A stretch of 64,000 nucleotides of DNA from DATBLE01 sp963764565 (lineage in GTDB: Bacteria; Actinomycetota; Thermoleophilia; Gaiellales; Gaiellaceae): assembly GCA_963764565.1 (NCBI GenBank), contig CAVXTD010000012.1, forward strand, positions 62,001 through 126,000, written 5' to 3'. The notes under the pieces were generated by a model, which was not told the DNA's origin, did no database searches, and saw only the letters and a list, made by a program, of their open reading frames with translations. Shown piece after piece: positions 1-8,242 of this stretch. How positions within the stretch are numbered: position 1 is the stretch's first letter; the number at the start of each line of letters is the position of its first letter. The translations under genes were made by a program, and so were the position numbers.

Positions 1-176
1 ACGAGCTCCTCGGGCCGCTCGGCGACCTCGGCGTCGAGGTTGTTCAGCAGCATCCGCAGCGGCGCCTCGGTCGCCCACGAGCGCGCGTTCAGGTCGGCTC
101 CGCGCGGCGCGCGAATGCGCGAGAGGTCGCCGCAGAGCGCCTCGACGGCGGCTGCCGGCGTCCGCGTGGCGCTCAG
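1..176 (-). CDS. hutU: Urocanate hydratase (urocanase), N-terminal fragment
   Basis: This is the first 58 codons of urocanase, which converts urocanate to imidazolonepropionate in histidine degradation. The rest lies beyond the left edge. The translation contains IRAPRGADLNARSW followed by LRMLLNNLDAEVAERPEEL, the characteristic start of HutU proteins. No ATG or GTG lies in frame. A CTG at 176-174 would overlap the stop of the preceding small gene as CTGA, matching the 4-bp overlaps seen at other junctions here, so I infer a CTG start. The gene sits directly downstream of hutH, which makes the next substrate in the pathway. Identity is secure; the start is inferred. Confidence 0.85.
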   Translation of the reverse strand, partial: MSATRTPAAAVEALCGDLSRIRAPRGADLNARSWATEAPLRMLLNNLDAEVAERPEEL

Positions 177-406
177 AGCTCGTCCTCCCCCTGCCGGATT
201 CGCGCACGCCAGCGATACCAGCCGTACGCGGTCGCGACGACAAAGAGCGCCACCGCGATCACGACCGACTTCCGGACGTTCCCTCCGGTCAGCGCGGTCA
301 CGCCGACGACGAGACCGGCGAGAATCGCATAGAAGACAGCCGTGTCTCGGTACGGATGCTTCGGCACCGGCCGGCGCGCCTGCTGCTCCCAGCGCAGGCG
401 CTTCAC
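173..406 (-). CDS. Small two-helix membrane protein between hutH and hutU
   Basis: A 77-residue protein begins at a GTG that overlaps the hutH stop (GTGA). It has a basic N-terminus (KRLRWEQQARR), two hydrophobic segments at about residues 20-40 and 48-66, and a charged tail ending RIRQGEDEL. The family is not recognised. The overlap with hutH and the contact with hutU imply co-translation with the histidine-degradation genes. A membrane role near substrate uptake is possible, but nothing in the sequence specifies it. Confidence 0.7.
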   Translation of the reverse strand: MKRLRWEQQARRPVPKHPYRDTAVFYAILAGLVVGVTALTGGNVRKSVVIAVALFVVATAYGWYRWRARIRQGEDEL

Positions 407-1947
407 CGCAGCGCTCCGCACACGTCCTCGACCGCCGCGACCAGCGACCCGTCGCGGATCGCCGCGGCGACCGCCTCGATCTCGCCGCCGAGCGGCCGAT
501 CCTCCAGCAGACGCGGCGACAGCCCCCGGACGAAGCGACGAGCAGCCGCCACTCCGCGGCCCGGCTCGAGCGGGGCCAGAAACTCGACCGCCTGGACACC
601 TGCCAGCAGCTCGATTGCGACCGCCCACTCGGCGTTCGCAAGCACCTGCCACGCCTTCAGGCCGGCCGTGTTCCCCATCGAAACGTGATCCTCCTGGCCC
701 GCGCTCGTCGGGATCGAATCCACGCTGGCCGGGTGCGCGAGCACCTTGTTCTCGCTGACGAGCGACGCCGCCACGTACTGCGGGATCATGAATCCGGAGT
801 TGAGCCCGCCGTCGATCGTCAGGAACGGGGGCAGCCCGCCGGAGAGGCTCGGGTTGACGAGCCGTTCGACGCGCCGCTCGGAGATGTTCGCCAGCTCGGC
901 GACGGCGATTGCGAGCGCGTCGAGCGCGAACGCGAGCGGCTGGCCGTGGAAGTTCCCGTTCGAGACGAGCAGGTCCTCCTCGACGAGCACGATCGGGTTG
1001 TCAGTGGCGGCGTTCAGCTCGACCGACACGGTGTAGTCGACGTAGTCGAGTAGGTCGCGGGTGGCGCCGTGGACCTGCGGGGCACAGCGCAGCGAGTACG
1101 CGTCCTGCACCTTGTCGCACCAGCGGTGCGACTCGTTGATCGCCGAGCCGTCGAGGAGCGCGAGCACGTTGGCGGCGGAGTCCTGCTGGCCGCGGAGCGG
1201 GCGGAGGGCGTGGATCTGCGGGAGGAAGCTGTTCTTCGATCCCTGGAGCGCTTCGAGGGAGACGGCGCAGGCGATGTCCGCCGTCCTCACGAGCCGCCGT
1301 GCGCGCACGAGTCCCAGCGCGGCGAGCGCAGCCATGAACTGCGTGCCGTTCACGAGCGACAGGCCTTCCTTCGCGTCCAGCCGCATCGGCGCGAGCCCCG
1401 CTCGTGCCAGCGCCTCGCCTCCGGGCAGCCGCTCTCCCTCGTACGAGGCCTCCCCCTCGCCGACCAGCGGCAAGGCGAGGTGTGCGAGCGGAGCGAGATC
1501 GCCGCTGGCGCCCACGGAGCCCCGGCTCGGCACGTGCGGGAGGACGCCCCGGTTCAGCGTCTCGATCAGCAGCTCGACGAGCTCCGGGCGTGCACCCGAA
1601 TGACCTTTGGCGAGCGCGTTCGCCCGCAGCAGCATCGCCGCCCGGACGACCTCGTCCGGGTAGGGGTCGCCGACCCCGCAGGCGTGGCTGCGCAGCAGCC
1701 GCAGCTGAAGCTCCTCGGTCAGCTCCTCGGGGATCGACTTCGAGACGAAGCGGCCGAAGCCGGTGTTCACGCCGTAGGTGTGCTCGGTCGCGCCGTGCGC
1801 TGCCCGCTGGACGACCTCGCGGGCGGCGAGCATGCGTGCCCGAGCATCGTCCGCGAGCGCTGCGCTTGCACCTCCCACCGCAACCGCCCAGACGTCGTCG
1901 ACGGTCAGATCCTGGCCGGTGAGGCCGATCGCCGTCGCTCGGGCCAC
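403..1947 (-). CDS. hutH: Histidine ammonia-lyase
   Basis: HutH deaminates L-histidine to urocanate, the first step of histidine catabolism. The 514-residue length is normal for the family. The segment GSVGASGDLAPL holds the Ala-Ser-Gly triad that cyclises into the MIO electrophile, and NGTQFM follows it. The flanking hutU and ftcD favour histidine over phenylalanine or tyrosine as substrate. The GTG start at 1947 has a TAGACT box seven bases upstream, inside the end of the S4 gene. It may therefore have its own leaderless promoter besides read-through from ftcD. Confidence 0.93.
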   Translation of the reverse strand: MARATAIGLTGQDLTVDDVWAVAVGGASAALADDARARMLAAREVVQRAAHGATEHTYGVNTGFGRFVSKSIPEELTEELQLRLLRSHACGVGDPYPDEVVRAAMLLRANALAKGHSGARPELVELLIETLNRGVLPHVPSRGSVGASGDLAPLAHLALPLVGEGEASYEGERLPGGEALARAGLAPMRLDAKEGLSLVNGTQFMAALAALGLVRARRLVRTADIACAVSLEALQGSKNSFLPQIHALRPLRGQQDSAANVLALLDGSAINESHRWCDKVQDAYSLRCAPQVHGATRDLLDYVDYTVSVELNAATDNPIVLVEEDLLVSNGNFHGQPLAFALDALAIAVAELANISERRVERLVNPSLSGGLPPFLTIDGGLNSGFMIPQYVAASLVSENKVLAHPASVDSIPTSAGQEDHVSMGNTAGLKAWQVLANAEWAVAIELLAGVQAVEFLAPLEPGRGVAAARRFVRGLSPRLLEDRPLGGEIEAVAAAIRDGSLVAAVEDVCGALR

Positions 1948-1954
1948 GGAGGCG

Positions 1955-1960
1955 AGTCTA
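1955..1960 (-). promoter_or_regulatory. -10 box for leaderless hutH
   Basis: TAGACT on the minus strand ends seven bases before the hutH GTG. The same box and spacing recur at other starts in this window. No clear -35 was assigned. Confidence 0.5.
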
Positions 1961-2356
1961 GCCCGCGCGGCCGCGCGGCTTCGACCTGCGCAGCGCGTCC
2001 AGCCGTCGCCGGTCGCGCTTCGTCGGGCGCATACCGAGATCCGCTCCGGGCGGCGTGCTCAGGCGCCGCTCGGCTGCGTGGCGCTCACCGTCCGCAAGCG
2101 ACTCTGCTGTCTCCTCGTAGAGGGTCGCGGCGACGGCCGCCGATCCGCGGCGGTCGGCGAGGCCGGTGACGACGACCGTCCGGCGACGCTGGCCGACACG
2201 AACCTCCACCCGGTCGCCGGCGACGACCTCCTTCGCCGGCTTCACCCGGGCGCCGTTCACGTGCACGTGACCGCCGAGCACAGCCTCGGTCGCGATCGAT
2301 CGCGTCTTGAAGAAGCGTGCCGCCCAGATCCACTTGTCGATGCGAACTCGCTCCAT
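1958..2356 (-). CDS. S4-domain RNA-binding protein (Hsp15/HslR-like)
   Basis: A 132-residue protein with an N-terminal S4 fold (RIDKWIWAARFFKTRS, then VNGARVKPA and GDRVEVR) and a basic C-terminal tail rich in Arg and Lys. This matches the Hsp15/HslR group, which in E. coli binds stalled 50S subunits carrying peptidyl-tRNA. It lies 41 bp downstream of ftcD and 10 bp upstream of hutH, so it appears to be carried inside the histidine operon although no metabolic link is known. The family call is firm; the exact ribosomal role is inferred. Confidence 0.8.
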   Translation of the reverse strand: MERVRIDKWIWAARFFKTRSIATEAVLGGHVHVNGARVKPAKEVVAGDRVEVRVGQRRRTVVVTGLADRRGSAAVAATLYEETAESLADGERHAAERRLSTPPGADLGMRPTKRDRRRLDALRRSKPRGRAG

Positions 2357-2397
2357 CCCCGCGCGCAGGCTCCCTCTTCCTCTCGCTTTACAACTTC

Positions 2398-3285
2398 TTA
2401 ACCGTGCCTGGCACTGTTAGAGAGGAGCCTCGACTCGAGGATGCGGGAGGCGTCGAAGCCGCCGATCCGGAGCGCTGCTCCCGCCGCGGCGGCAGCGGCG
2501 CCTGCCGGCATGAGCCCGACAAGCTCGCAGCCGGCAACCTCCACGCCGCGCGCGGCCGCCTCCTCGCCGATCCGCGCGACGATCTCGTGCAGCGGCGCCG
2601 CCCGCCAGTCCTCCACGTTCATGCTCACCTGGACAAGCCCGGCGTGTGGAAGGTGGAGGCCGAGCGCACGCACGCCGGGGAAGCCACCCCCGCTCTCGCG
2701 AACGACGCCGGCGATCGCGCGCGCGACCTCGACGTCGTCACTGCGCAGGTTGACGTTGAAGGCGATCAGCGGCTGCCGGGCGCCGACGAGCACGGCGCCG
2801 GCCGCGGGGTCGAGCCGCCGTGGGCCGAAATCCGGCGCCAACTCGCCCGAGTCGATGCGCGCTTGGAGCTCCTGCGGCCCGCCGCGCCGAAAGAACGCCG
2901 GCCCCCGGCCGGGGCCGCCGTACAGGAACACCGGCAGGCCGAGCTCGCCGAGCCGCCCGGCCACCTCGGTCGCCGCGGCTCGTGCGCGGTCCATGTCCTC
3001 GGGCACGATCGGCACCAGCGGGACGACGTCGGCGGCACCGATCCGTGGATGCGCCCCCTCGTGACGGCGGAGGTCGATCCGCTCGCGGGCGCAGGCCACG
3101 CCGGCCACGAGCGCATCCGCGAGGCCCGCGTCCTCCCCGACCACGGTGAAGACCGAGCGGTTGTGATCGGGGTCGGCGTGCACGTCGAGCAGCCGCGCGC
3201 TTCCCGACAGCGCCCGCCCGATCGCGTCGATCGTCTCGCGCTCGCGACCCTCGGAGAAGTTCGGCACCGATTCGAGCGGCAGCAC
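2398..3285 (-). CDS. ftcD: Glutamate formimidoyltransferase
   Basis: A 295-residue protein matching the formiminotransferase domain. It transfers the formimino group of formiminoglutamate to tetrahydrofolate at the end of histidine breakdown. Recognisable segments are ESVPNFSEGR at the N-terminus, DPDHNRSVFT, EGAHPRIGAADVVP, FLYGG and LIAFNVNL. There is no cyclodeaminase domain, so this is the single-domain form. The GTG at 3285 is preferred because TAGGGT ends seven bases upstream and the conserved N-terminus begins there. It is first in the hut gene set, and its 3' end includes a short palindrome of the dispersed family. Confidence 0.88.
   Translation of the reverse strand: MLPLESVPNFSEGRERETIDAIGRALSGSARLLDVHADPDHNRSVFTVVGEDAGLADALVAGVACARERIDLRRHEGAHPRIGAADVVPLVPIVPEDMDRARAAATEVAGRLGELGLPVFLYGGPGRGPAFFRRGGPQELQARIDSGELAPDFGPRRLDPAAGAVLVGARQPLIAFNVNLRSDDVEVARAIAGVVRESGGGFPGVRALGLHLPHAGLVQVSMNVEDWRAAPLHEIVARIGEEAAARGVEVAGCELVGLMPAGAAAAAAGAALRIGGFDASRILESRLLSNSARHG
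2402..2416. repeat. Short palindrome related to the dispersed CAGTGTCTGACACC repeat
   Basis: GTGCCTGGCAC at 2404-2414 is self-complementary and flanked by sequence resembling one arm of the repeats at 11341, 28254 and 53951. It overlaps the ftcD stop, so it also lies at a gene end. Confidence 0.4.
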
Positions 3286-3327
3286 GTTGCGTACCCTAAG
3301 GGGCGGGTCCGGTGGGTACGGTGATGA

Positions 3328-3432
3328 TCTGGCGAGCGAAAACCAAGCCGGGCAAGGACGCAGGGAGCGCCCAGATGAAGTCATCTGGGCGCGACTGAGG
3401 ACGCCGCGCGTCGCCGGTTTGCAGCCGCCAGA
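3328..3432. ncRNA. Candidate structured RNA or leader between ftcD and the methyltransferase gene
   Basis: Nested complementary segments enclose 105 nt. The outer stem pairs 3328-3334 with 3426-3432 (TCTGGCG/CGCCAGA). Next come AAACC 3340-3344 with 3416-3420, GGC 3351-3353 with 3413-3415, and GACGC 3357-3361 with 3408-3412. The tip is a perfect 12-bp hairpin, 3367-3378 with 3381-3392. The 3' strand 3408-3420 pairs continuously while the 5' strand has two bulges. It ends 36 nt before the plus-strand methyltransferase GTG and begins 42 nt before the minus-strand ftcD GTG, so the transcribed strand is not settled. I could not match it to a known riboswitch class. Confidence 0.45.
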
Positions 3433-3468
3433 GCGCGCCGCACTCACCGGACACGTCCCTCACCCGCG

Positions 3469-4059
3469 GTGAAGGCCTACTACCACGCCCGGGCGCACGA
3501 GTACGACGACTGGTGGCTCCAGCGCGGCTTGTTCGCTCCGCGGCGAGACGCCGAATGGGAAGCCGAGCGAGACCAGGCTCTGGCCGCCGTCGCCTCGCTG
3601 CCGCCGAAGCGGACGCTCGACGTCGCCTGCGGGACCGGCTTCGTCACGCGACGCCTCCGCGGTGAGATCGTCGGCCTCGACCAGAGCGAGGCGATGCTCG
3701 AGGTCGCCCGGGAGCAGGCGCCGAACGCCGACTACGTCCATGGCGACGGGCTGGACCTCCCGTTCGAGGACTGCTCGTTCGAGCGCGTGTTCACGAGCCA
3801 CTTCTACGGCCACCTCGAAGACGCCGAGCGGGAACGCTTTCTCGCCGAGGCACGCCGAGTCGCCCCCGAGCTGGTCGTCTTCGACGCAGCGCTCCACGGC
3901 GGCGAGCCGCGCGCCGAGTGGCAGGAGCGCGTCCTCAACGACGGCACTCGGTGGCCGGTCTACAAGCGGTTCTTCACCGCCGACGGCCTGCTCGCCGAGC
4001 TCGGCGGCGGAACCGTGCTCCACGAGGGCCGCTGGTTCGTCCTCGTCGCCGCTCCGTGA
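3469..4059 (+). CDS. Class I SAM-dependent methyltransferase
   Basis: A 196-residue Rossmann-fold methyltransferase. Motif I LDVACGTG is at about residues 46-53, the acidic residue ending strand 2 is in IVGLDQSEAM, and GDGLDLPFED is the later motif around the cofactor. The substrate cannot be read from the sequence. The N-terminus (YYHARAHEYDDWW) resembles small-molecule methyltransferases of the UbiE/bioC-like type. Its GTG start directly follows the folded element described above, and its stop overlaps the GTG of the uracil-DNA glycosylase gene. Confidence 0.8.
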   Translation: MKAYYHARAHEYDDWWLQRGLFAPRRDAEWEAERDQALAAVASLPPKRTLDVACGTGFVTRRLRGEIVGLDQSEAMLEVAREQAPNADYVHGDGLDLPFEDCSFERVFTSHFYGHLEDAERERFLAEARRVAPELVVFDAALHGGEPRAEWQERVLNDGTRWPVYKRFFTADGLLAELGGGTVLHEGRWFVLVAAP

Positions 4060-4682
4060 CGCTCCGGCGCTCCGCGCTACCGATCGCTCGCCTCGCTTCA
4101 GCGCGACAACCGCGCCTGCCGCGCCTGCGCCGAGGCCGGCTTCCCGATCGAGTCGCTGCCGGTGCTCGAGGGCCGAGCGGGGCAGCGCGCCTATCTCTAC
4201 GGTCAGGCGCCCGGAGTGGTCGAGGGGCTGGAACGGCGTCCGTGGCGCGGGCGTGCCGGCCAGACGCTGCGCCGCTGGCTGGAGCTCGACGAGGAGGCGT
4301 TCTACGCGACGTTCTACTGCGCGTCGGTGACGCGCTGCTACCCGGGCCGCGCGCCCTCCGGATCCGGCGACCGGACGCCGGCGCCGACAGAGCAGGAGCT
4401 GTGCTCGTTCTGGCTCGAGTGGGAGCTCCGGCTGCTCCGGCCCGAGCTGATCGTCGCCGTCGGCGGGCTCGCGATCGGAAGGCTCCTCGGCCGCCGGAGC
4501 CTCGCCGAGTGCATCGGCTCGACCTTCGACTACCGGCGGCGCGACCGTGATCCCGCTCCCCCACCCCTCCGGGGTCAGCCGCTGGCCGAACGTCACCCGA
4601 GAACAGAGCCCGCCTCGATCGGGCCCTGGCGCTGATCGGGCGCCGGCTCGCGTCCGACGGTTCTGCCGCGGCGCGGGCGTAG
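4056..4682 (+). CDS. Uracil-DNA glycosylase superfamily protein, frameshifted
   Basis: An iron-sulfur type uracil-DNA glycosylase, which removes uracil from DNA to start base excision repair. Segments in order: CRACAEAGF with a Cys-x2-Cys pair, GQAPGVVEG (the active-site loop), FYCASVTRCYPGR with further cysteines, and PLPHPSGVSRW (the second active-site loop). These lie in different frames, with shifts near 4070-4090, 4535-4550 and 4600. The C-terminus reads ENRARLDRALALIGRRL before TAG at 4680-4682. With the shifts repaired the protein is about 208 residues. Conservation across all frames points to sequence error rather than decay. Confidence 0.75.
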
Positions 4683-4748
4683 CGGCAGGTAGCGTTCTCG
4701 CGCCCCCGAGGACGGCCCGGCGCCGTCGTCGCAACCGAGGAGCGCCCG

Positions 4749-6264
4749 ATGGAGCAGCGGATCCGCAGGCGCCGGCGAACCCTGACCGTCCTGGCGGCGG
4801 CGACGGCGGCTGCCGCTGTGGCCGTCGCAGTCCTCGCCGCCGGAGCACACCGGGCCGCCCCGGTCTCGTCCCCACCCGTCTCGTCCCGCCGTCCGCGCCG
4901 CCGGGATCCACAAGATCCGCCACGTGATCGTGATCATGCAGGAGAACCGATCGTTCGACTCCTACTTCGGGACGTTTCCAGGCGCGGACGGAATCCCGAT
5001 GAGAAACGGGCGGCCTGCGGTCTGCATCCCCGACCCACGTATCCACCGCTGCGTGCGTCCCTACCACAACCCCCGCGACCGCAACTCGGGCGGGCCCCAC
5101 GGGCCGGACGCCGCGCTCGGCGACATCAACGGCGGGCGGATGAACGGCTTCGTGCGACAGGCGCTCGCCGGGCGGCGGAGGACCTGCGCCAGCAACCGGT
5201 TCGACCCGCTGTGCGCGAACGGCCGCTCGCTCGACGTGCTCGGCTATCACGACGCCAGGGAGATCCCGAACTACTGGCGCTACGCCCACGCCTTCGTCCT
5301 CCAGGACCACATGTTCGAGCCGAACTACGGCTGGAGCCTGCCCGCCCACCTGTTCATGGTCTCGGCCTGGTCGGCGCTCTGCGCCGGCCCGACGAAGCCG
5401 CTGACCTGCAAGAGCGACTTGACCACGCCGGAGAAGCCGAAGGTCGCCGGCCGGCCGACCGCCAAGCGCACGGTCGGCACCGCGCCCGCCTACGCGTGGA
5501 CCGATCTGACCTACCTCCTGCACCGGAACCACGTCAGCTGGGCCTACTACGTCGCGCCCGGCACGGAGCCGGACTGCCGGAACGCCGACGCGATCCGGTG
5601 TCCCGTTCGAACTCCAGGGGCCCGCGACCCCGCAGATCTGGAACCCGCTCCCACGCTTCACCACTGTCCGCCAGGACCGTCAGGTCGGGAACGTCCAGGA
5701 GCGCGGCTCGCTTCTTCCGGGCGGCCAGAGGCGGCACGCTGCCCGCTGTCTCCTGGGTCGTCCCGAACGGGTTCGACAGCGAGCATCCCCCGTCGAGCAT
5801 CAGGCGCGGCCAGGCCTGGGTGACCCGGGTCGTCAACGCCGTGATGAGGAGCCCCGACTGGCGGAGCTCTGCGATCTTCCTCGCCTGGGACGACTGGGGC
5901 GGCTTCTACGACCACGTCCCGCCGCCGAAGGTCGACCGCCTCGGGTACGGGATCAGGGTGCCGGGGCTCGTGATCAGCCCTTACGCGCGCCGGGGCTACA
6001 TCGACCATCAGGTGCTCAGCTTCGACGCGTACCTGAAGTTCATCGAGGACGACTTCCTCCAGCGGTGCGCGGATCGATCCGCGCACCGACGGGCGGCCGG
6101 ATTCGCGCCCCGACGTCCGCGAGAACGCGCCGATGCTCGGCAACCTCGTGCGCGACTTCGACTTCACGCAGGCGCCGCGGGCCGCCGCTGCTCCTGCCGC
6201 CCCTGCCGCGCCGCAAGGCCTGAGCGCCCGGCCGCGCCCGGAGCCGGGCCGAGGCGGTGGCTAG
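4749..6264 (+). CDS. Secreted phosphoesterase (phospholipase C / acid phosphatase family), frameshifted
   Basis: Exported phosphoesterase of about 500 residues. The N-terminus has basic residues followed by an Ala/Val-rich helix (about residues 13-35), consistent with a signal or anchor. The metal-site segment VIVIMQENRSFDSYFG starts near 4927. Later come LQDHMFEPNYGWSLPAH, SWVVPNGFDSEHPP, FLAWDDWGGFYDHVPPPK and GLVISPYARRG, all typical of this family. At least four frame changes separate these blocks, near 4890, 5600, 5705 and 6060. The likely substrates are phosphodiesters or phospholipids outside the cell. The stop TAG at 6262 also forms the start of the -10 box for the next gene. Confidence 0.82.
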
Positions 6265-6267
6265 ACT
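6262..6267 (+). promoter_or_regulatory. -10 box for the leaderless ABC transporter gene
   Basis: TAGACT lies six bases before GTG 6274 and three before ATG 6271. The recurrent 6-8 nt spacing in this window favours GTG 6274 as the start. Confidence 0.45.
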
Positions 6268-6273
6268 CGAATG

Positions 6274-8067
6274 GTGACGGAGCAGGTTCGCTATCGGAGC
6301 ACGTTCTGGAGGTTGCTCGGCTTCCTCCGGCCCTACCGGGGCTCGCTCGTGATCTCGATCGTCCTCGCCGTCGGCTCGCAGGGAGCGGCGATCGCGCTGA
6401 TCGCGCTGACCGGGCACGTCGTCGACCGGGCGGTCCGGCCGCGCGACTCGCACGAGCTCTGGATCTTCGTCTGGGCGATCGTCGGCGTCGGCGTGGTCAA
6501 GGCGGTGCTGATGATCGGCCGGCGTCTGATCTCCGGCCGCCAGGCGCTGGGCGTCGAGATGGACATGCGGAACGGGCTGTACGCGCGGCTCGTGCGGCTG
6601 TCCTTCGGTTTCTACGATCGCCACCAGACCGGGCAGCTCATGTCGCGCGCGACCGTCGACCTCCAGGGTGTGCGCTTCTTCCTCGGGTACGGCCTGATCT
6701 TCTTCTTCCAGAACATCCTCACCGTTCTCTCGGTGACCGTCGTGCTCTTCTTCGTCGAGTGGCGGCTGGCGCTGATCGGGGTCGCGATCATCCCGCTGCT
6801 GACGGCCCTGGCCTATCGCTACAGCCACGTCGCGCATCCCACCCTGCGCGACGTGCAGCAGAAGCTCGCCGACGTCGCGACGGTCGCGCAGGAGAACATC
6901 GTCGGCGTCCACGTCGTCAAGGCGTTCGCGCAGGAGCCCGCCGAGCAGTCGAAGTTCGAGGGCCGGTCCGAGGCGGTCTTCGCCCAGACGCTGCGGGCGA
7001 ACCGCCAGCGCGCGCTCTACGTGCCGCTGATCTCGTTCGTGCCGCTCCTCGCGCAGGCCGCGGTGCTGCTCGCGGGCGCGCGGATGGTCGCGCACGGGAG
7101 CCTTTCCGTCGGGGGGTTTGTCGAGTTCAACCTGTTCCTGGGCATGCTGGTGACGCCGCTGCGCTCGCTCGGGATGTGGATCGGGCAGGCCCAGCGTGCG
7201 ACCGCGGCGGGGGAACGCATCTTCCAGGTGATGGACGAGCCCGAGGAGGTCGCCGACCGGCCGGGCGCGATCGACCTGCCGCCGGGGCCGGGGCTGGTGC
7301 GCTTCGAAGGCGTCTCGTTCGAGTACCTGACGGGGCGTCCCGTGCTCCGCGACGTCGACCTCGAGATCCCAGCCGGCCGCACCGTCGCGCTGATCGGCCA
7401 TACGGGTTCCGGCAAGACGACGCTGACCTCGCTCGTCCCCCGCTTCTACGACGCCACCGCCGGCCGTGTCACGGTGGACGGAAACGACGTACGCGACATC
7501 ACGCTCGCGTCGCTCCGCCGTGCGATCGGCGTGATCTCACAGGATCCGTTCCTCTTCTCGGCGACGGTGCGGGAGAACATCTCCTTCGGCGTCGGCGACC
7601 TGCCGCTGGAGGCGGTCGAGGCGGTCGCACGTGCGGCGCAGGCCCACGAGTTCATCGAGCGCCTCCCGCAGGGCTACGACACGGTGATCGGCGAGCGCGG
7701 GATCACGCTCTCGGGCGGACAGCGGCAGCGGCTCGCGATCGCGCGTGCGCTGGCGGTCGATCCGCGGATCCTGATCCTCGACGACGCGACCGCCTCGGTC
7801 GATGCGTCCACGGAGGCGCTGATCCGGACGGGCCTGCGCGGGGCGATGGAGGGCAGAACCACGTTCATCATCGCCCACCGGCTCTCGACGATCGCGCTCG
7901 CGGACGAGATCGTCGTCCTCGCCGACGGCCGCGTCGCCGCGCGCGGCGACCACAGCGAGCTGCTGGAGACGAGCGAGGTGTACCGCGAGCTGTACGAGCA
8001 CGGCCTGCTCGAGCGGCGCTTTGCCGACGCGGTCGAGGCGCGCGCCGCGATCGGAGAGGTCGCATGA
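6274..8067 (+). CDS. ABC exporter half-transporter (membrane domain fused to ATPase)
   Basis: A protein of 597 residues with six predicted membrane helices in the first 300 residues and a C-terminal nucleotide-binding domain. The ATPase motifs are Walker A GHTGSGKTT, the signature LSGGQRQRLAIARAL, Walker B ILILDDATA and the switch histidine in IIAHRLSTI. This is the MsbA/LmrA-like exporter layout. A second half-transporter follows after about 175 bp, so the two probably form a heterodimer. The substrate is unknown. The Asp after Walker B (LDDATAS), where catalytic sites usually have Glu, suggests this partner holds the degenerate site. Confidence 0.92.
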   Translation: MTEQVRYRSTFWRLLGFLRPYRGSLVISIVLAVGSQGAAIALIALTGHVVDRAVRPRDSHELWIFVWAIVGVGVVKAVLMIGRRLISGRQALGVEMDMRNGLYARLVRLSFGFYDRHQTGQLMSRATVDLQGVRFFLGYGLIFFFQNILTVLSVTVVLFFVEWRLALIGVAIIPLLTALAYRYSHVAHPTLRDVQQKLADVATVAQENIVGVHVVKAFAQEPAEQSKFEGRSEAVFAQTLRANRQRALYVPLISFVPLLAQAAVLLAGARMVAHGSLSVGGFVEFNLFLGMLVTPLRSLGMWIGQAQRATAAGERIFQVMDEPEEVADRPGAIDLPPGPGLVRFEGVSFEYLTGRPVLRDVDLEIPAGRTVALIGHTGSGKTTLTSLVPRFYDATAGRVTVDGNDVRDITLASLRRAIGVISQDPFLFSATVRENISFGVGDLPLEAVEAVARAAQAHEFIERLPQGYDTVIGERGITLSGGQRQRLAIARALAVDPRILILDDATASVDASTEALIRTGLRGAMEGRTTFIIAHRLSTIALADEIVVLADGRVAARGDHSELLETSEVYRELYEHGLLERRFADAVEARAAIGEVA

Positions 8068-8174
8068 GAGCCGCGGCCTCGTGCACGCACGGAATTCACG
8101 GAATCGGCACGAACCCGGCGCAGACGCGCGCGATCTTCTCGGGTAGCGTCGACCGCGAGGGAGGCGGGTCGAAG

Positions 8175-8193
8175 CCCCACCCTGAGGGTGGGG
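8175..8193 (+). terminator. Hairpin between the two ABC genes
   Basis: CCCCACCC, loop TGA, GGGTGGGG gives a perfect 8-bp stem. No T run follows. It sits between two cooperating genes, so it may set their relative expression rather than stop transcription. Confidence 0.4.
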
Positions 8194-8242
8194 GTATGGC
8201 TGGCGGCGGGCCGCAGTCCGGTTTGCTCCGCGGAGGGTTGCG

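Noticed and set aside
3320..3440. Possible GEMM-I (c-di-GMP) riboswitch because of GCGAAAACC ... GGACGCA
   Set aside because: The helices form one nested rod rather than two side-by-side hairpins, and the tetraloop-receptor segment after GGACGCA does not match.
4056..4682. UDG as a true pseudogene
   Set aside because: All catalytic and cysteine motifs survive in the split frames and nearby essential genes show the same type of break.
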